Of a stretch of DNA of 64,000 nucleotides, positions 31,849 to 44,200 are shown piece after piece (position 1 is the stretch's first letter; each line of letters starts with the position of its first letter). Source of the DNA: Notospermus geniculatus. Lineage: Eukaryota; Nemertea; Pilidiophora; Heteronemertea; Lineidae. The stretch spans positions 1-64,000 of the forward strand of contig NMRB01000169.1 in NCBI GenBank assembly GCA_002633025.1, given 5' to 3'. Below the pieces are notes generated by a model, which saw nothing but the letters and a program-made list of their open reading frames with translations, was not told the DNA's origin and searched no databases. The position numbers and the translations under genes were made by a program.

Positions 31849-33345
31849 TCATGAAACCACGTTTCTTGGCTGGACAATAAGCCTATGCGGTTTTGGCCAT
31901 ACCGACATTCCAAAAATTCCCGTCGTATCGTACTGATCGCCTGGAACAGTCAGGAATCTACACCTTTGAAACAGCACAACAAAGAATATGAACGATACGT
32001 AACGAGCAAACGCCTCCCCTGGGCAGCTCCGTTTTCCGATGCCGAAGGCGATGACCTTGCCAACAAGGTTACGTTTCAGTTTAAGGTCATCATCTAGGAA
32101 ACGCTCCGGCCGAAATTCGCTTGGATCTTCCCAGAGGGTTTCGTCCATATTCGCGCTGTAGAGATTAGGTATCACCCAGGTATTTTCTGGGATTTCATAC
32201 TGCTGGATTTTGACTGGTTTCGTCGTGTAATGTGGCAACGACAATGGCAAGATCGTCGAAAGTCTGTTGATTTCTGTTAAAGTTGCCTCGGTGTACGGCA
32301 TGTGCTGTAATTTTTCATACACCGGAATTCCATCGTAACCGAAGTTTTCCAGAATTTCATGGTGAAGAGATTCTTGGGCGGTTTGGTTGAGCGCAAGATA
32401 AAGGAACCCCCAGCGTAGAAACGTCGGTAAGGTGTCGCTACCCGCGCCAATCATTTCTTCGATGCAGTTTATGATATCGCCATCGGTGACCTTGACCTCG
32501 GCCTTGAACTCTGGGGTCATCAAACGCGTTTTGGAAATCATCAAATCTGTTGCGTCACGGAGGTGGTTCTCATCATATGTGTCCAAGTGATAGTCCTGCG
32601 CCTTGGCGTCTATCTTGTGCCACAATGATACGATATGGTGGAACAGTGCCAACTTGCCCTTCATGAAGAACCGCGTCCATGGCAGCAAATTCACCAAGTT
32701 GTTTGCCCCCTGGAAATCTAAGTATTCCCTGAAATACTTCCTGTACGCCATAAAGTCCTCATTTTCATAGCTCTTGCCTTGCATGCCGTAACCAGTTTCG
32801 TAAATACAGCTCCCAACGTAGAGTGAAACTGCCGAGTAGATATCATGCGGCTGTCCGCACCGTTCGAGCAAATCCTGCGCCAAATTCCTGGCCTCTCCTA
32901 GTGCCGTTTGGTGCACATTACCAACCTCGCCCTTCAGGACTCTTCTCATACAATCCATAGTACTTTTCCGCATGGTCAGGTAACGGCGGTTGTAAGCACA
33001 GAATCCTAATCCAGGCCCACGGTCTTTGGTGTTGAATTGAAACGAGTAAAATGGCGGACGGCTGCTGGTACAGTCAGACTTCTCACCCAGAATGTAGCGA
33101 AGATTGTCCAATCCGTTCACCACGACTGCAGTCCATTGCCCCATCTTCACCGAATAAATGTCACCGTATTTCTTCCTCAGTCCCATGAAGGTTACTTGTG
33201 GATTCGGTCCAAGCCATGGAAGGTAACCCACTATGGGAAGGCCCCAAGGACCGCTAGGAAAGTGCTTTCTTCTGATAAGGCGCGGAATCACGTAGACCGC
33301 CAGACAGGCGATGGCCAAGCTGGTCAGGACGACTGTGACATCCAT
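31849..33345 (-). CDS. Cytochrome P450, clan 2-like microsomal monooxygenase
   Basis: A heme-thiolate monooxygenase, 498 residues, normal for the family, in one uninterrupted coding exon. An N-terminal anchor (residues 4-22) and basic stretch lead into the proline-rich hinge FPSGPWGLPIVG (29-40), so the protein should sit in the ER membrane facing the cytosol. The I-helix has GAGSDT (300-305), the K-helix ExxR is E358-R361, the PERF-type motif is FRPERF (411-416), and the heme loop is FGIGKRSCPG (434-443) with Cys441 as thiolate ligand. The C-helix WxxxR is YLTMR (122-126), so the usual Trp is Tyr. Hinge and heme-loop wording resemble the CYP1/CYP2/CYP17 group; the substrate cannot be told. 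The start is chosen because ATG follows a CTTGCAG acceptor by nine bases and leads directly into the anchor. A foldback element begins about 180 bp upstream. Confidence 0.95.
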   Translation of the reverse strand: MDVTVVLTSLAIACLAVYVIPRLIRRKHFPSGPWGLPIVGYLPWLGPNPQVTFMGLRKKYGDIYSVKMGQWTAVVVNGLDNLRYILGEKSDCTSSRPPFYSFQFNTKDRGPGLGFCAYNRRYLTMRKSTMDCMRRVLKGEVGNVHQTALGEARNLAQDLLERCGQPHDIYSAVSLYVGSCIYETGYGMQGKSYENEDFMAYRKYFREYLDFQGANNLVNLLPWTRFFMKGKLALFHHIVSLWHKIDAKAQDYHLDTYDENHLRDATDLMISKTRLMTPEFKAEVKVTDGDIINCIEEMIGAGSDTLPTFLRWGFLYLALNQTAQESLHHEILENFGYDGIPVYEKLQHMPYTEATLTEINRLSTILPLSLPHYTTKPVKIQQYEIPENTWVIPNLYSANMDETLWEDPSEFRPERFLDDDLKLKRNLVGKVIAFGIGKRSCPGEAFARYVSFIFFVVLFQRCRFLTVPGDQYDTTGIFGMSVWPKPHRLIVQPRNVVS

Positions 33346-33354
33346 TTAGGGGGT

Positions 33355-33372
33355 CTGCAAGGATAAGAAAAG
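33355..33372 (-). promoter_or_regulatory. Splice acceptor in the 5' leader of the P450 gene
   Basis: On the minus strand a pyrimidine-rich run ends in CCTTGCAG at 33355, nine bases before the ATG. This implies an intron in the 5' UTR and a first non-coding exon at higher coordinates. The true promoter may therefore lie beyond the 33528-34180 foldback. Confidence 0.6.
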
Positions 33373-33527
33373 AACAATGCTTATTCGACTGTGAAGTTGT
33401 CAAAATAACGACAACGATATGTAATTTTGAAGCCGTCACAACTGTCTTGACATTGTTCGGTGTAGAGGCTTACGACAGAAGGATGGACGGACACATGAAA
33501 CGCATTTTCACTACCAAGAAAGATTCA

Positions 33528-34180
33528 CACTTCTAGTGCGGTATGGTATATTCTCCCGTAGGATTTTTTTGCTAAAGTTGATTTTTTAACTGTTTTGGCT
33601 TCAGTGAGGTTATAACTGCCCAAAAATGACGGGGTGCAAATTTTCTGACCCTTCCCTCACTTTCTGGGGGACACCAATGGTCAACAGATAGAAACATGGT
33701 GCCTCTAAATCAGATAGGCATATTCTTAATTGTTTTTAGTCGTTATGTAACGAGAGATGACGTTTTTCATATATAAATTAACACAAAATGAGTCAAAATG
33801 CATAAAACGTCATTTCCTAATTACGTAAACCGCTTAAAAACGCCAAGAATAGGCTTATTTGATTCCGAGGCACCATATTTCTATCTGCTGGTAATACATT
33901 TATGGGGTGTAAATCCAACCATTCGAAAGTTAGCTGTACATTGTTTCCCATTCTCCTGTAGAAAGCTCAGTTGTTGCGTCCATTGATGTCCCAATGGTAA
34001 AGTCAGTTCGCGAGATTGGGGGACGCCCCACAAAGAGGTTAGTGGTCAGAAAATTTGCACCCCATCCATTTCTGATAGTTTGGACCCTAAAGTACCTAGA
34101 ACTGCAAAAAAATCAACTTTAGCACAAAAATCCTACGGGTGCTGCTTTGTTGACACACCATACCGCACTATTCGGAGTGG
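33528..34180. mobile_element. Foldback element upstream of the P450 gene
   Basis: The outer arms pair TAGTGCGGTATGGT and GTAGGATTTTTTTGCTAAAG with complements near 34115-34172. Inner arms carry the shared core words (TCAACAGATAGAAACATGG at 33682 and AAAGTTAGCTGTACA at 33926) found also in the 2.1, 25.9 and 59 kb elements. Confidence 0.8.
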
Positions 34181-34292
34181 TGTCAGATGTTGAACAATGT
34201 TTGTTGAACTGTAGGGTGCTGCCTTCTATACTAAGCGTATAACACTAACACGTGTCCTCGGACTCAAGTGTTGACGGGTTGGCAGTTCTAAG

Positions 34293-34443
34293 GCTTAGCG
34301 CACATGTCCGACAAAACTCGATCCGTTAGGGGTGTTTTTAAAGTCGACTGACCCAACGCTGTTGACTCGTCATTCAGCCAGGACAGTCGATTTTAACAGA
34401 CACCCCTAACGCATTGAGTTTTGTCGGACATGTGCGCTAAGCT
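34293..34443. mobile_element. Palindromic MITE (151 bp)
   Basis: GCTTAGCGCACATGTCCGAC and complement form the termini; an inner match pairs GTTAGGGGTGTTTTTAAAGTCGAC-like sequence with its complement near 34389-34410. Confidence 0.9.
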
Positions 34444-34580
34444 TAAGGGCTGATTCATACTCGCATGCGGACCGTCAAGCGCATGAAACTGATCGCAGGT
34501 TTCCACGACGTGAATGTGCACACGCAGTGAAATTGATCATAGTCGGCGCAAAATCCGGACGGAGTATGAATCAGCCTTAA
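34444..34580. mobile_element. Palindromic MITE (137 bp) abutting the previous one
   Basis: TAAGGGCTGATTCATACTC pairs with GAGTATGAATCAGCCTTA. It follows the preceding hairpin without a gap. Confidence 0.85.
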
Positions 34581-34979
34581 GAGTGCTGTCGCGTGCGTAA
34601 TCATCGGACGTGACTGCTCTGTGTAATGATATAAGGCTGACCCTAATCCTGACCGTTCTCAGCAGCCAATCATTCTACTCGTTATGAGTGACAGGTACTG
34701 TGATCTGTCGCGATGATTTCGCACTGCTGGAACGGAGGACTGTGGCCGCCCCGACATGTCGCCTATGCCTAGAGTGATTCAATACTTTTACAAAGTTTGA
34801 TGGACGTTGATATCACACTTCATGTGTTCATCTTGTTGTCTTCGTACTGTCTACGGCCCCTGGAACAGTGCGGTGGGCCTATCTTTCAGAACATTAAACG
34901 AATAGTTCAAACAAAAAGACGGCTTCTTTCGATATCATCCGAAACCTGACGTCACTGGCGCCATTTTGTGCGGCCGTCG

Positions 34980-35605
34980 AATTCTAAATATCTAAATTCT
35001 GAAGGCACCAAAGACGAGGTTCAGCGCGTGACAAGCATAAAACAATGACTAAGTCATAAGGTGACAGTGCAAATTGATGATGATGATAGCCCACAGGCAT
35101 CCCTGTAAATATATGGAAATTCCATTGAGAAAGGCACCGAAACAAAAAACCATCAGACTTACGATATTTAGTGACAGGATTCAACGTAATCACTCGGGCT
35201 CGAGTAGTATTCGATGTTCGCAGTCGGACTGTCTTCTCCGCACAACACGCTCCCACGGCGGCCTGAGGTAAAATGGTACATTCGCCACAAAGTCCGAGAG
35301 TACATATTGTCAGTTCCGAAACGGAACTTGTGGAAATTTCCGATGGCAATCTGATGACTGATAAGCGGATTAAGGTGGATGTGAAGTACACATGTATTAC
35401 CGGAGCTTCTTGACACACTTAAAACATATTCCCATCGACATCTTAAAAATGAGGGTCTTGGTTGGTCAGAATATCGAGACCTGGTCCCCGGTACAAGTTG
35501 AGATCGTGACGTTTGATTACTCAGGACTGTTCGTACATGATAACTTGAGCCAGTTTGTATACAATGCACTTATCAGTGGTGGTTGGAAACGTGTTCTGAT
35601 ATAAG
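34980..35605. other. Stretch with overlapping open frames on both strands, unassigned
   Basis: Minus-strand frames of 144 and 133 codons (35418-34984 and 35569-35168) overlap plus-strand frames. A minus-strand GTAAGT follows AACCCTGTCACTAAATATC-like sequence at about 35166. No domain is recognisable in any frame and I cannot choose between strands. A real exon is possible but not demonstrated. Confidence 0.25.
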
Positions 35606-35774
35606 GAAATGTCCAGTTTCTTCCAAAACAAACCTTAGGTTCAAATATTGATGAAATATCGGCGTATAACGTCAACATTTACATGTACAAATGTACCTCA
35701 CCAATCCCACGGGTGTCCGTGAAGTAGTGCAAAAAAACAACGGATTCGCCGAGAACAAGTCGATGAGACATACA

Positions 35775-36008
35775 GTAAGCTCGAGTTTAGACCACCGGTT
35801 CATTATGTCCATAAGCACACCCACAATCCGAAATGGGAGTGAATAAAACATATAACAAGTATCACGCTGAATGGCTGGAATCACCTGTCCAATCACAACC
35901 CCGTGACGGAACGAATAGCTGGTTAAGGCCTACGGTGAAACTGACCCTACTATGGGTGTGCTTATGGACATAATGAACCGGTGGTTTAAACTCGAGCTTA
36001 CTGTATAT
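35775..36008. mobile_element. Palindromic MITE with CAGTAAGCTCGAG termini
   Basis: TACAGTAAGCTCGAGTTTA and CCACCGGTTCATTATGTCC pair with complements at 35953-36006. TA is present at both ends. Confidence 0.85.
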
Positions 36009-36077
36009 TCAGCAGTGTCAGTGACATTACAGTGGTACTTCCACTATACATAAAACGCCGGGGTTGATTCAAAAATA

Positions 36078-36197
36078 GGGAGGTTTCGAAGGCGCCCGGT
36101 TAGGCCCTACGACGACGTTTATCTATATTGTGTGGGAATACCCAAACAATAGACAAACGTCGTCGTATGGCCTAACCGGGCGCTTGCGAAACCTCCC
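36078..36197. mobile_element. GGGAGGTTTCG MITE with TA duplication
   Basis: GGGAGGTTTCGAAGGCGCCC and complement are termini, flanked by TA (36076-36077 and 36198-36199). The inner stem contains GACGACGTTTATCTAT. A sister copy is at 54539-54646. Confidence 0.9.
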
Positions 36198-36261
36198 TAT
36201 TAATAAACTATGTAATTACGTGTACATGTAGTTAGAAATTTAATGAGAAAAAAGTATAGAC

Positions 36262-36338
36262 CCTCTAGTTGTTAAGGGGGACTCGAACCTACGTCGATGC
36301 TTCTGCGCGAATTTCTGGCCACTACGCCATGTGTCAAA
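36262..36338 (-). repeat. tRNA-like sequence (pol III A and B boxes)
   Basis: The minus strand reads TGGCGTAGTGGCC (A-box-like) and GGTTCGAGTCCCC (B box) about 35 bases apart. I cannot fit clean acceptor and anticodon stems, so a SINE head or tRNA pseudogene is more likely than a functional tRNA. Confidence 0.45.
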
Positions 36339-36339
36339 T

Positions 36340-37460
36340 ATGTCGGACAATCCCCATCGTTGTATTTTTCCGCAGTGTATATTTTGGAAGAGCTTGAAAA
36401 ATCGAGTAGGGCAGACCGGGGCACATTGAGACACTCTTGGACTTCTTGCTTGTGTTGATTGAGCCATCCTAACACATTCATCATCCAGTTTGGTTTGTTG
36501 GCTAACTATTGCCATTGAATGTTTTGGGCTTTTGTAATAATAAAGCAATGAAACGGGCAATTGAAAAAAAAGAATTTTCCTGGCTCAACCTGCCCCGTTA
36601 CCGGGGTAGTTTGAACCATGCAGTGGGGCACATTGAGCCACTCAATGAAATACAATNTCTTTTGAATGGTCATCAACCTGCCCTTACTTCTCTGCAAGGA
36701 AAGGCAAGTTATGTAACTCTAATTCTCAATGCCTATGGAGTTGTGGTGCTGGCTAGGTGCTGGCCTGATGTAAGACTGTTCATACAATAGGTGTGACAAC
36801 AAAGACAGCAATTCTTTGCCATTAATGCTGGAACATTGTAGGCCTACCTTACACCCCAGAAGGATCAATAGACCAGTCCTTTCCAGAAGAACTACATGGT
36901 AAGTTTCTTGCATTTCAAAAACAGAATATCAACATTTCATGACATTTTTCTCTTGTTTCTTTTATCTTACCATAAAAATGAGTGCCACCCAAATCCATAT
37001 GCCAAATATCATGTAAAACAATTAATTATTTCTTTGTATACGAAGAGTTTTAAATCCTTTTGTCTTAAAAAATTACTTCAAATGTTATTGATTGTTGCAC
37101 CATTTAAATTGGTCTGAAACACAGAATTATCCCTCCAAATTGCAAGATCATAGCTCTTTCAGTTTTCCCACAGATCACAAATCGCAATCTTGAATTCAAA
37201 GTGAAACAGCCCCTTTGGGCGATGTGTACAGCTTCAATGGCAGTAGCTCAGCACGGCTCGAATTCAGTTCTTGAGCTCAGATCTGGCTGGGTAGGCCTAC
37301 TTGCATTGCTAAAACCCGTTTTTTCTGGTCACCAGGCCTTATTCATGCACCGGTAGTATAAAGGCTGCGCATGCATGCATGACGTGCTCGCTGTTTTTGG
37401 ACCCAACAGACCTACACAGACCTAACTCTGTAATACCAATGCACAAGGCACTTGGCGACA
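36340..37460. other. Intergenic, no gene recognised
   Basis: GGGGCACATTGAGCCACTC-like words recur (about 36419 and 36626), suggesting a small local duplication. One N lies at 36657. No domain-bearing frame was seen. Confidence 0.4.
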
Positions 37461-37465
37461 TGTAA

Positions 37466-37713
37466 TACCCCCATCACACTGAAGTCGTTCTCAAAACGTC
37501 CTGCCCCGTCCTAAAAAAATCGTAAAACGGGCTAGAACGTGTACCCTTGGCCAAATAATGCTTCGATGTACTGGAGCACCCTTCCCATCCACGAAGTTCG
37601 TAAAAAGACTGTAAAACGTTGTCACTACGTCTACTCCGTTCGCACACAGTTTGAGCCCGTTCGGCAAAATTTTCAAGAACGTACTGAGAACTAGCTCAGT
37701 GTGATGGGGGTAT
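37466..37713. mobile_element. ATACCCCCATCAC MITE, complete copy 1
   Basis: Ends ATACCCCCATCACACTGA and TCAGTGTGATGGGGGTAT. It is near identical in inverted orientation to 40275-40525. The open frame inside is shared by both copies but has no domain. Confidence 0.9.
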
Positions 37714-37729
37714 AAAATCCCCAAACTTT

Positions 37730-38112
37730 GGCGCGTTCACATTAGCACTTTAAAGCGATCTGAGACCGGCCTAAACAGTTTTAGTGCGCATTAACCGTTC
37801 ATACTACAAAGTTTTTGATGCGACCTCAGGCCGGTCTACCGAGTCCGCTTCTTGTAGCGAGTTTGGCGCGTCATGTCACCGCGCTGGCTGGATCGCTCCA
37901 AACTGTTCAGACACATGTCTAGACCGGCCTAGGATACCTGCATCGGCCTGAGATCGCTACAAGAAGCGGACTCGCTAGACCGGCCTGAGACGCATTAAAA
38001 ACTTTGTAGTGTGAACGCGCCTGAAGCTATAGACCGGCCTAGCCAAATGCGCATTCCCGAATGCGAACTGGGGAATTCGGTCTCAGATCGTTCTAGATGT
38101 GAACGCGGCTTA
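37730..38112. mobile_element. Foldback with GCGTTCACA-like termini and GACCGGCCT units
   Basis: GACCGGCCT or AGGCCGGTC occurs repeatedly in both orientations, GCGAGTCCGCTTCTTGTAGC-like arms pair across the centre near 37850 and 37975, and the outer GCGCGTTCACAT matches ATGTGAACGCGG. It may be two nested copies. Confidence 0.7.
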
Positions 38113-38195
38113 GTCCTAGCCCTATTGTATGACATGTCGCAATACATGTAAGTATCATCAAGCCATAGAAAAGTGCGTATAATCGTTCTTTTTTT

Positions 38196-38215
38196 CAGAT
38201 ACTGAGTATTTAAAG
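38196..38215 (+). promoter_or_regulatory. Splice acceptor upstream of the receptor start codon
   Basis: TTCTTTTTTTCAG ends at 38198, seventeen bases before the ATG at 38216. It suggests an upstream untranslated exon, so the promoter is not immediately here. Confidence 0.55.
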
Positions 38216-41200
38216 ATGCTGAAAGAAATTTTCATTTTCCTGAGGTACGTGTCATATCAGACGTAAGACTGATAATACATGTCGTACTTTGCTCTAGAAC
38301 ATTGGCGTAATAATATAAAGATACATCCTGTTATACCATTTTTCGTAAACAGTCACTGGTTGAATCAGTCGTCTGGCCCAAATAACGCCATATCATTGGA
38401 CGATCAGGTATTAAAGGTTGGCGACCAATGAGAAAACTTTCTTGACTATAGTTCCTTTCTGTGGAGGCCCATTCGATGATTTTTTTTAAACCGACCAGTA
38501 TGCCAACCGCCTTCCACTTCTGACGTTGACCATTTTCCATTGAAGTGTCTGCAGTTGTGGTCTTTGGCTACAATGTTACGCCAAGACCAAGTTTGGAGAA
38601 AGCCCTTCCATGTGGAAGATGATCAAGTTCCTAGAGGACAACGGTTACGACAACCAGCACATGCCTCATTGGGCGTCCGGCGGTAGGTACAGAACATTTT
38701 TTGTCATCACCTACCGGTATATTGTAATGCATTGCTTCGTTGTTTCTTTCCATGCTTAATTCTATGCTTACTTACTATCGAAAATTTCGGATTTGATGAT
38801 TCGGATTTCATGATTTCCAAAAATCGATCAACACAGAAAAAAAAATCGATCTCAGCTCGAGTTAAAATGAGTCTCTTGCCTGCTATTTTGTCCCTAAAAT
38901 GAGTTTCTTTGCTACTCGAATACAGAAATGAGTACCAGCTTCCTAAGGCTTTACCAGTTTTCTTGCATCGACTGGAGATAACTGCAACTGGAGTCTCATT
39001 CTGAAGTGGAGACAAAGTCTACTCATTTTGAGTTTTTGCAGTATTCTCCAGTCGATGGGACAGGGCATCAGCTGGAGAAAATTGGAAAGAGACCGAGGGG
39101 AACCAAAATCTGCTCATGAGGAGCTCGGTGGTGTGGTGGTTCTGGTGTCCGACTGGCGATCAGAGGGTCCTGGGTTCGAAACCCACTGGGTGTGAAACGT
39201 TTTTTTTTATATATGGCGACATCACTTGTTTATTTGATTAGAGACAACAGACAATCCGGTGGAGACAGCTAAGAATCATTTTAACCAGTTGGAGACAATG
39301 TCATCTCAAGTGGAGACCCAGTTATGTGTATTCGAGTTGCAAAAGAAACTCATTTTAGGGACAAGAGTTGGAGATTCATTTTATCTCGAGATGAGATCGT
39401 TTTTTCTTTCTGTGAATTTACTCATGCCTATGGTTACTGTTTTGCAGAAAATCGGACTGTCATTGAAGTTCTTGTTATCATCAACAGCATCACATCAATA
39501 GATGAAATCAACATGGTAAGTTGCCAATTTCACCGTATGTGTTGAATGAAATATACTGGCAGTATTTCGTGTACAAGTCTTTGTATACCGTCCTGTAAAG
39601 AACCGCTGACGACTGACTTCATAGGTACATACATGTAATTTCGTTTCATTATCAATATACATGAAGCCCTACAATTAGTGTATCTTTGATATTAGGAATG
39701 GTATTGCCGATAATGCAAAAAAAATCCGACCGTACCATGAAAGGGAAAGATCATTTTTTTCTAAGTTTCACTTAGATCCAGTTGTTAGGCTACTTATTCC
39801 TAACAGTTCGCCCTCGCTTTTCTCTTCCCAGGATCTTGACCTTGACATGTTCGTCATGAGGCAGTGGGTCGATCAAAGATTGATCAATATCTCCTCATCC
39901 GACACCAAAATCCTGGTGTTCGGAGAAATGGATGCGAGAATCTGGCACCCTAATTTTTATTTCGTCAAGAGTAAAATGGCGCGGTACCATAATGTGACAA
40001 CACTGAATCAAGAAACTTTCATTGAGCCATCGACTGGGACGGTGTTCATGAACGTCAGGTAGGTCGATACAAAATGACTGTAGGCTACATGTTGGAAAAG
40101 CATTCGAGTGGGACGTTTGAGGGACGCAAAGCAGGGTTCATTGGCACACGGATTTTGTCTGATTCAGGTCATCTGTAAAAAATCGATCAAATTGATTTCT
40201 GCGTTGTCGTATCCGCAAAACTAAGGGCAAACGGACTGAAAACGGACCGGATCCCTGCGCCAATGAATCCCGCTTATACCCCCATCACACTAAGCTAGTT
40301 CTCAGTACGTTCTTGAAAATTTTGCCGAACGGGCTCAAACTGTGTGCGAACGGAGTGGACGTAGTGGCAACGTTTTACAGTCTTTTTACGAACTTCGTGG
40401 ATGGGAAGGGTGCTCCAGTACATCGAAGCATTATTTGGCCAAGGGTACACGTTCTAGCCCGTTTTACGATTTTTTTAGGACGGGGCAGGACGTTTTGAGA
40501 ACGACTTCAGTGTGATGGGGGTATTAACAAAAACCTTTAGATCTACCGACATCATCGTGAGGTAAACGTACTTTATGTGCGGTGACGTAGAGTACATAAT
40601 GCCCCAATCACACTGAGCTAGTTCTCAGTACGTTCTCTTGAAAATTTTGCCGAACGGGCTCAAACTGTGTGCGAACGGAGTGGACGTAGTGGCAACTTTT
40701 TACAGTCTTTTTACGAATTCCATGGACGGGAAGGGTGCTCCAGAACATCGAAGCAGCATTTGATCAAGGGTTACACGTTCTGGACACGGCCTGGACTCTC
40801 TATAATGTATATTCAGTCGTTATGTTGCCCGTTTTCGCCTAAACACCAAGTGTAACTTCAACCCAAAGTTGCCAACTTCTTCTCCTTTTAGAGTGACTGT
40901 GAAGGTGAGCTGCCCAATGCAACTGTGGAACTTCCCGATGGACAACCAGACATGTGAACTGAAAATGCAGTCAGGTAGGCAAAGAAAATTATATCGTCAA
41001 CGATATGGACAATATTTAGAACGAGTAGGCCTACCTTCCAAGAACAGAAGGAATATGGCATCGTCTTTGTTTCTTATAGATATGTCCAGTGAGTCTGTGG
41101 TGTACAAATGGGTTGACGATGAACCAGTAGCAGTAAATAATGACGTCACACTTCCTAAGTTTAATCTCCTCCGTTTGCCACAGCCCGAAGAATGCATAAC

Positions 41201-44200
41201 GCCCAAACTGGAGATCGAGAATCATCCATTATGTAAGTTGTGAAAGTGGAACTCGTGTTCCCAAACTGCTCCATGTTTGAACCTGTATTATATCTGGAGT
41301 GAGAAATTATGCCAGTACTCTAGTTTCGTTCGAATTTTTTCGCTCATCCTTCCTCACCAGAAGGGTAGGTTGACACTCCTTGGGCCGATTTAATAGACGT
41401 TGGCTAAGCTAACCATTGGTTCCACCAAAAATAGATAGGCGTGCGAAAAATGTACAACTAAATTTTTCACCAAAAAGTCCCGTTTTCTAAGCTCTGTATA
41501 GCGCTTACTATCCATCCAAACAAGGCTTTTTGATGAAAAATTTGTTATACACTTTCCGCATGCCTATCTATTTTTGGTTTAACCAATGGTTAGCTTAGCC
41601 AACGTCTATTACATCGGCCCCTTGATAGCGCAGGTTCTAGCACGGAGCAAATATTTCATCCTGCATTACGTTACAGACCATCAGATAAATCGTAAGAGAG
41701 TTAAGCCACGTTTTATTCTTGGGCTTACAAGTTAGTTTTTATGTATCCTCTAACGCGTCTCTTTCTATTTAGATGAGAGGGACATATTGCAAATGCAAGG
41801 TTAGGACGTTTTTCGCGCTTTCCCCTCATGACCTATACGATTGAACTACTCCTTGTTCAGAAATGCTGTATGATATGGTTTCTCTTGCAACTGCACTAAC
41901 TCAGTTGTAGCCTATTTCATTTCAACATCAGGGTGTCCCAAAATATATCTGCTTTGGTTCAAATTTTGAAAAAGGCGTTGTATTCCTGCACCAGTGGTCA
42001 TCTTGAATTAATTGACGAATGCATGAAAACTAGAGTCTGTGTCTCCAAGAAAGGAAGTTGAGTGTGTTTTAAAGAAGCATTCGGTAAGGAAGCAAATAGT
42101 GCAAATAGGACAACAGGGTGTAAAAGACAGTATTGTCATCATGACAGAAAGGTTGTTGGTTAAATGTGGAACCTGTCAAGGAAGATATCCTCTTGCTAAT
42201 ACTCTCCAGAGTAATGGTTATATAAAGGTTCTTTTGGGACAGCCTGTATAACCAGGAACGTTACAACCCTACTTAATGCAAGAAACAATAAGGACTATAG
42301 TACTTCTTTTGATTTGATGGAGGCTCAGCCTCTCTCATGTCTCTCTGAATGTGTTCTCACAGGTACTTTTTATCCAGCTGGTGCATTCGGATGAAAAAAC
42401 CCAACATAACTGCTATTCTTCCTAACATAACTATATGATACTAATAGTGCATATAATGAAGAAAATATTCGTAGCTTTACAAAATAGATTTTCGAACCGC
42501 CGTGGCCAGTGGAGTTCAATGTGCACTGCGAGAAAAAACCCAAATCCATACATCTCGGGAATAAATGGTCAGAATGACTATTGTCAAATTGATTTTTAAG
42601 TTTGCTTCAGTGAAGTATGTATTGAGTTGGAAATCAATGCAACAACAAAATTCAGGTGTTTTCACGTTCGCATTTATTCAGGCCCAGCCTGTACATAATG
42701 TAAATAATACGAAATGCATGTACATGGATGTATATACGTGATGATACACTTCGAGGATGTTGTGCGCAACAATAATCACACACCAAATCGAAAACGACGA
42801 TCAAATTATTCTCATAAATCTCTAAATGTTGAATGTGGAATCGTTATTCTGTGATTGGGCCCTCTTTCATCCTGAATCATCAAGGGTTCGCTATCCCTTC
42901 GGACTCGTCCGAAGGCGAAGTGACCGTAAGCCTTGATTATCCAAGATGCTCACATCATCACCTGGTTAAGTTGATCCCTGACCACAGTTGCAGACATCTG
43001 ACTGGAAATATAGCCTCCAAACAATCAGCCAATGTGCCTGACTGCAGCTGACGTCCGTCCAGGAGCTGAAGCAGCATTCAAATGAAGTTTACCGATTAGA
43101 AGTGAGCTTGCATGGCAGTGATTGGCTGGTCATATCAACTGTTGAGATAGGGAACAATTCTATTATTCTCTACCAACACTAACTGTCCATTGTTCATGTC
43201 CACATTCGGTAACGAAAATTACATGAGTGCAATGAAAGGGTGACAACTGCACGAGTAGTATGCCTGCCCAAAAGCCAAGCCCTCCTTTATCAAATCGCAC
43301 GTTCCTAACACAAAAGATTGCTTTCTGCTGACAAAAGCCACCACACAGAAATTACACAAACACTCTGAATGCATTTCGCTCTTTAATCCTCTCTTTCCTG
43401 TCAATGGATAAAGGGTGCCTGCACTAATCGTTGATTGTGGCCTTGCCAAATATCCCTCTGATCTTTCCTCTGCTCTCTGATTTGGAACCATCGCAAACCA
43501 GACTACAGCAATCTCCTGTCGTATTCTGATGTGGCAAAAGTAATGCCATTGTTAGAATCCGCAGGTCGAGAACAAGCTACAAAATCCTTGCTGTCATAAA
43601 TGTATGGCTGTTAACCACACATCTTGAAACCACCAAGGCTTACGGTCACTTCGCCTTGGGACTACGCTGCACACACGTAGATATGTGTCGTCTGAAGGCG
43701 GAGCCATGAACCTTGATGAATCAAGATGGTTTCACAGGGGCAAATTTCTGATCAAGTTTTCGGAATATGCCAGTTAGGGGCCCAAGCTTTCAAACAGCTG
43801 TCTGTGCATTCAGAAAATTTGATCAAACATTATTTGACCGTGTGAAACAGGCTTTATCTGGATGATAACCGCACGACTTCTGTCGAAATGTGGCTCAGAA
43901 TTATCACATACTTAAATGTATACATGTAGCCTATCCTTCAAGAAGAGTTCTGACAGCGTCATGAAACTCTGATCTGTTTATCTATCACTAATGTAAAAAA
44001 AAACTGACGTCGCCAGGATGTCTGGAGGGGGATTGTTCTTCCAAAATATTGTAGATTTTCATGGTCATGTTGAAAAATTCTTCAGATCGAGGCTCATTCA
44101 ACAACCATCTCTCAGTCCAACCCCTGGTGACGTCTAAACAAACCTAACCTACAATGTAAATGTTACTAATTTGATGACTCTCAAAAAGACATTTCAATGA

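Noticed and set aside
34984-35569. Exon of an unknown gene on the minus strand
   Set aside because: Several frames on both strands are open over the same bases and none shows a domain; one GTAAGT alone is not enough.
37491-37724. 77-codon frame conserved between two MITE copies
   Set aside because: Conservation follows from near-identity of the MITE DNA; the frame is on opposite strands relative to the window and has no domain.
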